Origin: Calamus simplicifolius
Taxonomy: Eukaryota > Streptophyta > Magnoliopsida > Arecales > Arecaceae
Direction of reading: 5' to 3'
DNA length: 64,000 bases
NCBI GenBank assembly: GCA_900491605.1
Contig: UESW01003902.1
Location: 1,063,776-1,127,775, forward strand
Made by a program: the position numbers and the translations under genes. This document shows, piece by piece, positions 45,174-54,827 of this stretch. Each line of letters begins with the position of its first letter. The stretch's first letter is position 1. The notes under the pieces are model-generated. The model was not told the DNA's origin, ran no database searches, and was given only the letters and a program-made list of their open reading frames with translations.

Positions 45174-47581
45174 TTGATGCTAAAATGTAGATCGGAAAGA
45201 AGAAGATAACACTCCCGGCCGTGCAGCTTCACCCGTCGTTCCAAATGCAGCGGATGATATTGTAGTTCCTCAAACTGGGATGGAATTCAATTCAGCCGAT
45301 GATGTATATACGTTCTACAATGGATACGTGAAACGAGTTGGCTTTGGAATCACAACAGTGTGTAGCAGGGCCAACAACAAAAAACAACTTTGCTTCAAGC
45401 ACCTGGCGTGTTGGAGGCAAGGAAAATCCAGAAAATCAGAGAAGAGTATGAATCATAGGGATACTGGGAAAGTTGGTTGTATGGCATCCATAAAAGCAAG
45501 ACTGAATGCTACAAGTGGTAAGTGGATTTTGGATGAGGTTTCTCTAGAACATAACCATGGGCTATCCATAACATCAGCTGGTTATCTACGGTCGCATAGG
45601 AGGATCAGCACACCAGAGAAGGCAGAGATCAGCAATTTACATGCCGTGAATGTTCCGACGACTCAGATATACTCTGCCATAGCAAGGAGAAAAGGGGGCA
45701 GAGGACAATTGGATTTCACGAGAAGGATGCTCGTAACTTCATTAGTCGCGAACGTCAGTCTAAGCTGAAAGAAGGAGATGCTCAGTCGATGGTAATTCAT
45801 TTTGCCGAAATGCAACTCAAAAATCCCAATTTCTTCTACTCCTTAGACCTCAATGATAATGGTCATCTGAGGTCTGTCTTCTGGATTCATCCAAGGTCAA
45901 GATTGGCATGCACATACTTCGGTGATGTTCTAAGCTTTGACTCAACTTACTTGACAAACAGATATCAAATGCCTTTTTGTCCATTTGTTGGGGTGAACCA
46001 TCATGGACAGTCAACCTTGCTTGGATGCGCATTGTTGTCTGATGAGAGTACTGAGACATATAAATGGGTTTTTAAGACTTGGCTGGATGCAAATGGTGGT
46101 CAAGCACCTATTGCCATGATTACTGATCAAGATAAGGCAATCGAGGCTGCTGTCAAAGAAGTTTTTCCTAATACCCGACATCGATTTTGTCTTTGGCATA
46201 TATTGAAGAAGATACCGAAAAGATTGGCCACATTTGCACGGCAAATCCCAAGTTTATGGTTGATTTCGATGAGGCAATATATGATTCATTGACCATAAAT
46301 ACATTCGAGGAAAGGTGGGCACATGTTATGGAGAAATATAAAGAATGCAAGTCTATAGATTGGTTTAATGTCCTCTACGAATGTCGGGAAAAATGGGTCC
46401 CAGTTTACATGAAGGATACATTCTTCGCAGGTTTGTATGTCAATGGTGGCTTTGGTTCATGATTCATTTAAACGCTTTTTTTTTTTATTTTTGGTTGACA
46501 AAATGTTTAACAGGGATGTCATCTTCACAAAGGAGCGAGGGCATTAATCACTTCTTCGATGGTTTATAAATTCGAAGACAACACTAACGGAATTTATAAG
46601 TAAGTACGAAGATGCCTTGGAAAAACGATACAAGGCCAAAATGAGGAAGATAATAGGACTTTGCAAACGATAGCTTTCCTAAAGACATCATTACCTTTTG
46701 AGAGACAAGCTGCAGGAAGGTATACACGGAGCATTTTCAAAAAATTCCAGAATGAGATCCTTGAAATGGCTGCATCAAATACAAAATTGATCAACGAAGC
46801 TGGCAACACGTGTATATATTCCGTCAAGTCGTATGAAAGGATTGAAGTCGATGGAATTGGCAAGGAGATGATCAAAGATTATATCGTGTCATACGATAGA
46901 AATATTGAGGATGTCCAATGCCAGTGCCGATCCTTTCAGTTCAAGGGGTACCAGTGTAGGCATGCCCTGTTGGTTCTTCATCAAAATGACGTATTTCGTT
47001 TACCAGATAAATACTTCTTGAAGAGATGGTGCAAGGACATGAAATACCAATTCGACGAATTCGACTGCAATACTGAGGGTTATGATAAAAGCACACGAAA
47101 CTCACGGTAGGCAGTGATAATTTTTTAATTGAAATGTCTTAATATTTGTTATCGTTAATATTCTGTTTATGATTGTAGATATAGTTTGCTGTCTCATCGG
47201 ATGACGAAGCTCGCAGAGATAGCCTCCATGTCTGAAGATGCATTTAATGTAGTGATGGATGGTCTACCGCCTCTATTCAAAACTGCCGTGGATGCCAACT
47301 GCGCAGCTAAACCACGTTCAGAGCTGGTAATTCAAGATCCTGAACAAATTAGGACGAAAGGTCGCCCAAGAGAGAACAGATTAAAGAGTGCAGTCGAGAA
47401 GAAGGCAAAAAGATCAAGGAAAAATCAGGCCAAGGAAAAAGCTGCTTCAAGTAGTAGGCAGACTTGTTTGCAGTCTATTAATACTGAAGAGGACCTGGAG
47501 ATAATTGTTCCGCCGTCAGAAACTTTAATGGATGAATTTGATGCTTATGTATTGAGTCAACTTACACAAGATCATATATAA
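45174..47581 (+). CDS. FAR1-type MULE transposase
   Basis: Exons 45174-46430, 46514-47106 and 47179-47581 with GT-AG introns (FFA|GMSSSQRS; NSR|YSLLSHR), about 750 residues. Domains: FAR1-type DNA-binding domain (FNSADDVYTFYNGYVKRVGF, CWRQGK, LEHNHGLSI; residues ~35-130); MULE DDE transposase core with catalytic-type acids in VLSFDSTYLTNRYQ and MITDQDKAIEA; SWIM zinc finger (VQCQCRSF, QCRHALLVLH); C-terminal AT-hook-like KGRPRENR plus a basic stretch. It would cut and insert the element after binding its ends. The start codon is uncertain: the first exon begins after a TTTTCACAG acceptor, so an upstream exon with the ATG is expected. Single-base losses at about 45719, 46217, 46562 and 46640 shift the frame, each at a place where the MULE-L copy keeps it. 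Either it is dead or these are sequence errors. Confidence 0.85.
46431..46513 (+). other. Intron of the FAR1-type transposase
   Basis: GTTTGT donor and TTTAACAG acceptor with a T-rich tract. Removal joins FFA to GMSSSQRSEG, the usual continuation in FAR1/MULE transposases. Confidence 0.75.
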
Positions 47582-47642
47582 AACACGAGTGTCGTAACTT
47601 TTGAATTATGGTTGCTTGGTCGTAAATGAAATGCTCGCGAAT

Positions 47643-48520
47643 GAGACATCCTAGTTCTAGCAAACGACACCCAAGCCTTGCGCGGCGACACCCGAAGGAC
47701 GGAAACATACGAGACATCCTAGTTCTGGCAAATGACACCCAAGCCTTGCGCGGCGACACCCGAATGACGGAAACATATGAGACATCCTAGTTCTGGCAAA
47801 CGACACCCAAGCCTTGCGCGGCGACACCCGAAGGACGGAAACATACGAGACATCTTAGTTCTGCCAAACGACACCCAAGCCTTGCACGGCGACACCCGAA
47901 GGACGGAAACATACGAGACATCCTAGTTCTGGCAAACGACACCCAAGCCTTGCGCGGCGACACCCGAATGACAGAAACATACGAGACATCCTAGTTCTGG
48001 CAAACGACACCCAAGCCTTGCGCGGCGACACCCGAAGGATGGAAACATACGAGACATCCTAGTTCTGGCAAACGACACCCAAGCCTTGCGCGGCGACACC
48101 CGAAGGACGGAAACATACGAGACATCCTAGTTCTGGCAAACGACACCCAAGCCTTGCGCGGCGACACCCGAATGACGGAAACATACGAGACATCCTAGTT
48201 CTGGCAAACGACACCCAAGCCTTGCGTGGCGACACCCGAATGACGGAAACATACGAGACATCCTAGTTCTGGCAAACGACACCCAAGCCTTGCGCGGCGA
48301 CACCCGAATGACGGAAACATACGAGACATCCTAGTTCTGGCAAACGACACCCAAGCCTTGCGCGGCGACACCCGAAGGACGGAAACATACGAGACATCTT
48401 AGTTCTGGCAAACGACACCCAAGCCTTGCGCGGCGACACCCGAAGGACGGAAACATACGAGACATCCTAGTTCTGGCAAATGACACCCAAGCCTTGCGCG
48501 GTGACACCCGAATGCACCCG
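47643..48520 (+). repeat. 68-bp tandem array (about 13 units)
   Basis: Unit starts GAGACATCCTAGTTCTGGCA and contains AACGACACCCAAGCC and GGCGACACCCGAA. Unit starts fall exactly 68 bp apart (47643, 47711, 47779 and on). Units are almost identical. Four or so units of the same repeat occur in inverse orientation at about 53450-53740. Confidence 0.93.
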
Positions 48521-48529
48521 TGCTTTAAA

Positions 48530-49245
48530 GAGACCACGGAGATAATCCCAGCGACACCCTAGTTTGAATTCGGCAGAAAATCATTCGTGACACCCCAGTT
48601 GAAATCCCACGATACCCTAGCTCTAGGGCGACGACACCCATCTTATGAATGTCCACATAGAGAGAACCCAGCGACACCCCAATAGAATTCGGCAGAAAAT
48701 TATTCGCGACACCCCAGTTGAGATCTCACGACACCCTAGCTCTAGGGCGATGACACCCGTCTTATGAATGTCCACATAGAGAGAACCCGGCGACACCCCA
48801 ATTGAATTCGGCAGAAAATTATTCGCGACACCCAGTTGAGATCTCACGACACCCTAGCTCTAGGGCGACGACACCCATCTTATGAATGTCCACATAGAGA
48901 GAACCCGGTGACACCCCAATTGAATTCGGCAGAAAATTATTCGTGACACCCCAGTTGAGATCTCACGACACCCTAGCTCTAACGAGACAACACCCGTGCT
49001 TTAAAGAGACCACGGAGATAATCCCAGCGACACCCTAGTTCGAATTTGGCAGAAAATCATTCGCGACACCCCAGTTGAAATCCCACGATACCCTAGCTCT
49101 AGGGCGACGACACCCGTCTTATGAATGTCCACATAGAGAGAACCCGGCGACACCCTAATTGAATTCGGTAGAAAATCATTCGCGACACCCCAGTTGAGAT
49201 CTCACGACACCCTAGCTCTAACGAGACGACACCCATGCTTGAACA
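48530..49245 (+). repeat. ~120-bp array upstream of the Ulp1-like gene
   Basis: About six units with GAATTCGGCAGAAAAT landmarks near 48565, 48685, 48804 and on, and CGACACCC motifs as in the 42.0-43.1 kb array. Its position before the Ulp1-like gene matches the array at 5.7-6.35 kb of MULE-L. Confidence 0.88.
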
Positions 49246-49629
49246 AGGCGGGAATTTGACGTCAGCGTTGTACTCATTCGACGACACCCTAGTAACTGAG
49301 CCATGGCATATTTCCGAGAAAACTTTGTAAACGTGGGCGGTTCCTATGGGTTCGCGGGTCTCATTGATGTGATCGTGGCGATCCGGGTGTCCTTTCATAT
49401 TTCTCTTAGGTCGGCATAAACCCTAGAAAAACCCCTCAATCATCTGTTGCTCGAGAAGCCATCCTTTTGCTCAAGAAGCCATCCTTCTTCTCTTGCTCGA
49501 GAAGCCACTGGTCTCTTTTTCCCTCCTAAACTTGTTCCATAGTTCATTCTTCCGAATTCTTCATTCATGGAGATGAGCGCTTTCGTTTGTGCATGAAGAC
49601 CGCGAACAAAGAAGAAGCAGATAGAGAAA
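49246..49629 (+). other. Upstream region of the Ulp1-like gene
   Basis: Non-array DNA between the array and the ATG. GCTCGAGAAGCCA-like segments are repeated three times at 49449-49507. No clear TATA box was identified. Likely promoter and 5' leader. Confidence 0.4.
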
Positions 49630-52287
49630 ATGGTGGAACAATGCAAGGACCTGGTTCTTCGTTCGACTGAGGATGCGGCTCCTTCAGGTATGTTTATCAC
49701 TATATAAATATTACGATATTCTATCTTAAAATTTAATGACATGTATGTCTTCTGTCTTACCCCCTATTTTCGTTGACAATAAAATTGTTCCAGTCCCCCC
49801 AGTGAAGGCTTCCCAGCTGTTTAAGAATAGCTGCAGGCTGGCAGTATACGTTCAGAAGGTTTGGAGGATGGGGTTCTCTAGATGCCATACAAGACTGATT
49901 CGAAGGACCCCATTTGGTGCCTTCGTCGACATGCAGACGTTCACAGTCGACGGGCAACTGCTAGCAGACATCATAAGATGCACAATGGTGGCGATGAGTT
50001 CATGTTTTGCGGAAAGCCAGTTATATTCAGTGCCGAAGAAGTCGCACTCATTTTGGGTCTTCCAGGTCATGGGAAGAAGATCGACACGTCCAGCCAAATG
50101 TTCAATGGAAGGTTGTTCAGACGGTTTGGCCAGGGTTTAGATCTTCGCCAATCAGGTTTGGAGAAGTTGATATTTCAACTCCGACCATCTAAAGTACAGG
50201 AGGATGTCGAGGACACCGTCCGACTTTGGATCGCATACATGTTGGCCATGTTTTTGGCTCCAAAGTCTAATCAGAGATGTCCACGGTATCTCATCCAGCA
50301 CTTGGATGACTTAAGTCAACTGAGTAGCATCGACTGGGCTTCGGCACTGAAGGAATTGATTGTTCTGGCTCTCCCAGAAATAGCTGCTTGCTTGTGTTCC
50401 GAGGAGCCGGTGCACTCAAAGAATGCAAAAAAGATTAGGAGGCAGCCTACCTTGTTCGGATGCTCGGCAGCACTGGTGGTAAGGATTATTGAGATAAATT
50501 ATTAGTGTTGAGACAAAATTTTTTCGTAATATTACTTTATTTAATATCCAAAAAAATATAATGTTCAGGCGTGGTTCCTCGAGCATACATCAATGCGAGA
50601 GCCAGCATACCCTGATAAACGGCCCCGGCTGTTGAAGTGGTATGACCACCAAATGAAGAACCAATCGGTTCGGGTTGCCGACTTGCAGCCTCAGGACTTG
50701 GTAATCTACTCCATTGCTCCATTGCTGTGACCATTTTTTAACTTAATGCGTCAATATGTTCAGTTAATATTAATTTGTTATCATCTTGTGTTGCAGATGG
50801 AGGGAGCTATTGAACCATTGCCAGAAGAGCGATGGCTTCTCCCTCAGCAGTTAAAACCGTCCCCCCCTCAACAAACAGATACCTGCGCCCCTCAACCAAT
50901 GGATAGCTACGCAGGATGCGCCGAGTTGAGGAATGAATTGCAGTGTGTTAAGGATCAACTCGAAGATGTCAGGCACAGCTGTCCATTGCTGAGAGCCTCC
51001 TCAATTCACTTGTCAGAAAGGAAAGTTATGCAATAACCGAGGAGGACAAGGGGGACGAGAAAACAGAGAAGGTGCATTCCTTGGAGTTGGTCCTCCGCGA
51101 GCCTGATAACGTAAATATTGAGGAGAAGAAGATGGAGGAGGACCATTCATCCGAGTTTCCAATTGAGACAGGGAATGCAAAATCAGAGGAGAACATATTG
51201 AAGGGGGATTCATTGGCTGATAAAACAGAGCAGGGGAATGAAAATAAAGAAGAGTCCATATCCGATAATAAACTTGGCACCCCTGCGCCAAAGGATGACA
51301 ATATGGACTTAGAAATAATTGGAGTGCCGTCGCTTGTTAGGAGGATTAAAAAACATCCGAGGAAGCGTAAGGCTTCCACGGCTGTCGGCGAATGTTATGA
51401 GACAACCCGACCTAAAAAGTCGATGAAGACAGTGGGCATGTCAAAGCCCAACACAACGGTCGAAGATGACCAAATAATTATTCAAAATTTTTTGAGCGAG
51501 CGACAACAACCCGACGAGATCGTCTACACAAATATGTTTAATGGAGTTGCAAGCAGAAAAAATCTTCAGGATCTCATTAACAACGAGATGATAATAGATG
51601 ATGTAAGTATATCAAGGAACATGTTCAAGTTGTTGATTTTAGAATTATATTAATCGTTTTACTTTTTATTGGCAGATAATCGATTGCGGGCAGGAGTTTC
51701 TGATGCGAAACTGGGCAGAGCATCCTGACCGATATCATAAGTGCATAATTGCATCAGTTTTCGTACCTGCTCTATGTCTGACTTCCTCATCACCTGCTCA
51801 TGAACTTGCTGGATCATCTGGGGCTGCGATATTTGATAATGTATCGGACGAAGATAAGGCCCAGTTCCGATTTCTTTTCACCATTGTAAACTCTGATAAC
51901 TCGCACTGGCATTTGGTTGCTGTCGACATGGAAAGGAAGGTGTTCATGCACCTGAATTCAATGAAACGCAACCCGAAGTACAAGGCCAATGCAAGGAAAT
52001 GGCATACAATTCTAGGCCACATATTCCATATCTACTGCGATAAGAAGGAAGTGATGGAGTGGCCGATGGAAGATATTTCGGATTGCCCAAGCCAACCGAG
52101 CGGATCGCTGGATTGCGGCCTGTACTGTCTGAGATACATGGAATGTCTTGCTCGACGAGACAATCCTAATATGAAGCTGGATTTCATGGATGAGGAAGTC
52201 AGAGATTACCGGCGACACTTAGCTGCAACGATATTGAGAGAGGGCCTGAACAAAAAGATTAGCGACATTGTCGAAACATGTTCTTAA
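49630..52287 (+). CDS. Ulp1-like (C48) cysteine protease of MULE-R
   Basis: Exons 49630-49687 (MVEQCKDLVLRS), 49794-50478, 50569-50700, 50797-51602 and 51676-52287, joined by GT-AG introns that keep phase; about 760 residues. The N-terminal part (FSAEEVALILGLPGHGKKID, FLAPKSNQRCPRYL) resembles regions that precede Ulp1 domains in plant transposons. An acidic low-complexity linker follows (51.05-51.5 kb) with basic KKHPRKRK. The protease domain lies in the last exon: His in DNSHWHLVAVDMERK, Gln and Cys in SQPSGSLDCGLYCLRYM. The position of the catalytic Asp reads HLNS, i.e. Asn by my alignment. C48 proteases cleave SUMO-type isopeptides; the substrate here is unknown. Two single-base losses, at about 49975 and 50978 (GGCTG to GCTG), shift the frame; the last exon is intact. 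Confidence 0.85.
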
Positions 52288-52429
52288 TTTTTGTATAAAA
52301 AGTATTCGTCTTTGAATGAAAATTGTATGTAATTTATTCATATTAACACTGATTAATATTTAATGCAAATGTTAAAAATTTTATCATTGCGAGCAGGAGT
52401 GTCCTCGTTGTATTCATATGTTTGCCTTC

Positions 52430-53440
52430 GTATGTTTCCGCATTTTGGTGTAGTTTGACAAGAACTAGGGTGTGTTTGACAAGAACTAGGGTGTCGTTTG
52501 CCATGAGCTGGGGTGTCGTCGCTCTTAAATTGTCGGGTCGCGCGTCCTGGAATGTGTCGAATGTTTTCGTCTTTCGGGTGTCGCCGCGCAAGACTAGGGT
52601 GTCATTTTCCATGAGCTAGGGTGTCGTCGCGCTAATTTCTTCGGAGTCGTTCACGAGAACTGGGATGTCTCGTATGTTTCCGTCTTTCGGGTGTCGCCGC
52701 GCAAGACTAGGGTGTCGTTTGCCATGAGCTAGGGTGTCGTCGCGCTAATTTCTTCGGAGTCGTTCGCGAGCACCCTCGTATGTTTCCGTATTTCGGGTGT
52801 CGCCGTGAAAGACTAGGGTGTCGTTTTCCATGAGCTAGGGTGTCGTCGCGCTAATTTCTTCGGAGTCGTTCGCGAGAACTGGGATGTCTTGTATGTTTCC
52901 GTCTTTCGGGTGTCGCCTCGCAAGACTAGGGTGTCATTTGCCATGAACTAGGGTGTCGTCGCGTAATTTCTTCGGAGTCGTTCGCGAGCACCATCGTATG
53001 TTTCCGTATTTCCGATGTCGCCGTGATAGACTAGGGTGTCGTTTTCCATGAGCTAGGGTGTCGTCGCGCTAATTGCTTCGGAGTCGTTCACGAGAACTGG
53101 GATGTCTCGTATGTTTTCGTCTTTCGGGTGTCGCCGCGCAAGACTAGGGTGTCGTTTGCCATGAGCTAGGGTGTCGTCGCGTAATTTCTTCGGAGTCGTT
53201 CGCGAGAACTGGGATGTCTCGTATGTTTCCGTCTTTCGGGTGTCGCCGCGCAAGACTAGGGTGTCGTTTTCCATGAGCTAGGGTGTCGTCGCGCTAATTT
53301 TTTCGGAGTCGTTCGCGAGCACCCTCGTATGTTTCCGTTTTTCGGGTGTCGCCGTCGCAAGACTAGGGTGTCGTTTTCCATGAGCTAGGGTGTCGTCGCG
53401 CTAATTTCTTCGGAGTCGTTTCGCAAGCTTTGGGATGTCT
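52430..53440 (-). repeat. ~112-bp GGGTGTCG array downstream of the Ulp1-like gene
   Basis: Units near 112 bp with CGTATGTTTCCGT, TTCGGGTGTCGCCGCGCAAG, ACTAGGGTGTCGTTTGCC and TCTTCGGAGTCGTTCGCGAG. Homologous to the array following the Ulp1-like pseudogene in MULE-L (8520-9640). Confidence 0.88.
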
Positions 53441-53810
53441 CTTATGTTTCCGTCATTCGGGTTTCGCCGCGCAAGGCTTGGATGTCGTTTGCCAGAACTA
53501 GGATGTCTCGTATGTTTCCGTCATTAGGGTGTCGCCGCGCAAGGCTTGGGTGTCGTTTGCCAGAACTAGGATGTCTCGTATGTTTCCGTCCTTCGGGTGT
53601 CGCCGCGCAAGGCTTGGGTGTCGTTTGCTAGAACTAGGATGTCTCGTATGTTTCCGTCCTTCGGGTGTCGCCGCGCAAGGCTTGGGTGTCGTTTGCCAGA
53701 ACTGGGATGTCTCGTATGTTTCCGTCATTCGGGTGTCGCCGAGCAAGACTAGGGTGTCGTTTGCCATGAGCAAGGGTGTCGTCGCGCTAATTTCCTCGGA
53801 GTCGTTCGCG
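53441..53810 (-). repeat. Inverted 68-bp units
   Basis: About four units of the 68-bp repeat of 47643-48520, in opposite orientation (GGCTTGGGTGTCGTTTGCCA, then ACTAGGATGTCTCGTATG). With the adjacent transposase fragment they form the right arm of a long inverted repeat whose left arm is at 47.33-48.5 kb. Confidence 0.88.
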
Positions 53811-53864
53811 AGCATTTCATTTACGACCAAGCAACCATAATTCAAAAGTTACGACACTCGTGTT

Positions 53865-54112
53865 TTATATATGATCTTGTGTAAGTTGACTCAATACATA
53901 AGCATCAAATTCATCCATTAAAGTTTCTGACGGTGGAACATTTATCTCCAGGTCCTCTTCAGTATTAATAGACTGCAAACAAGTCTGCCTGCTACTTGAA
54001 GCAGCTTTTTTCTTGGCCTGATTTTTCCTTGATCTTTTTGCCTTCTTCTCGACTGCACTCTTTAATCTGTTCTCTCTCGGGCGACCTTTCGTCCGAATTT
54101 GTTCAGGATCTT
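53865..54112 (-). pseudogene. C-terminal fragment of the FAR1-type transposase, inverted
   Basis: Encodes DPEQIRTKGRPRENRLKSAV to the natural end SQLTQDHI and stop, nearly identical to the last ~80 residues of the gene at 45174-47581, on the other strand. Upstream coding sequence is missing: homology ends at the GATCCT codons, and array-like DNA and the terminal repeat follow. The full transposase of MULE-L lies in this position and orientation, so this is probably the remnant of the original gene after a duplication or rearrangement. Confidence 0.88.
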
Positions 54113-54302
54113 TAAAGCACGAGTGTCGTCTCGTTAGAACTTGCAGAGATGAAATCCAGTTGAGCACGAACCTACGCTCTCGTCTGAAAGTCCGATCGAC
54201 AGGAGTCTACTGGAGTCTTCAAATATAAAAGTTTATCCAATGAGTTTTTCCCTGCCAACCTCACATCGACGTTCGCTTCTCTCTCTGAATTCGGCCAAGT
54301 CT

Positions 54303-54716
54303 GTAAGAAAAAAAGTGTTGATGTAATAAAGAAGTGAGAAGAAAGAGTTCTTACTTGCTGCGGCTGACATATCCGGTGTACAAAGTTTTTTTACACAGAC
54401 TCCAGTATCAAGGTTTTCCAGTCCAGTAGCTGAAGTATTTTCAGCCTCTAAGCTGGAAGAAACAGAGTTCTTCTTGCACAGATGACATAAAACGTAAAAT
54501 GGCGCCATGAAGGAGCGAAAGGGCATTTTCGTCTGCACAAAAATTTTAAAAAAAAACGAACAGCATTAAATTTCCGTCACGTTCAGAACGTTACATCAAA
54601 GCCCAGCCATACCGCCTGTCAGGTCATCCATGTCGGATCCACGTGGACCAATAGGAAGACGCGGTGCAGCCCACGTCAGCGTTGCTGCACCGGGGCCGGT
54701 GTGCAAAGTATTTTCC
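54303..54716 (-). repeat. MULE-R right terminal inverted repeat
   Basis: Reverse complement matches 41104-41512 with few differences. The outermost 14 bp (GGAAAATACTTTGC on the minus strand) differ from the left tip at two positions. Confidence 0.92.
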
Positions 54717-54726
54717 CAGCTACCAG
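54717..54726. repeat. Target site duplication of MULE-R (right copy)
   Basis: CAGCTACCAG, identical to 41094-41103. Confidence 0.9.
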
Positions 54727-54827
54727 TAAGTGTCTTTCTAGGGGGGGTTTTCTTCAAGGTCCAGGTATTCTTCTCTAAACCTGCAACATCTTGTGCCATA
54801 TCCTCTCACCAGTTGGGGGTTTTCTAC

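Larger units (their letters stand above)
41104..54716. mobile_element. MULE-R: 13.6-kb Mutator-like element with FAR1-type transposase and Ulp1-like protease
   Basis: Bounded by ~410-bp terminal inverted repeats (tips GGAAAACACTTTG and, on the other strand, GGAAAATACTTTG) and by identical flanking CAGCTACCAG. Contents in order: 240/120-bp array, a ~1.7-kb palindrome with two copies of a small coiled-coil ORF, an array, FAR1-type transposase (+), 68-bp array, ~120-bp array, Ulp1-like gene (+), ~112-bp array, inverted 68-bp array, and an inverted C-terminal fragment of the transposase. The intact ends and target duplication indicate a more recent insertion than MULE-L. Coding regions are nearly complete but carry several single-base frameshifts. 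Ulp1-bearing Mutator elements are known from other plants; whether this family has been described is unknown to me. Confidence 0.92.

Noticed and set aside
47643..48520. Regular direct repeats resembling a CRISPR array
   Set aside because: The whole 68-bp unit is repeated with no variable spacers, in a plant genome inside a transposon. It is a satellite-like array.
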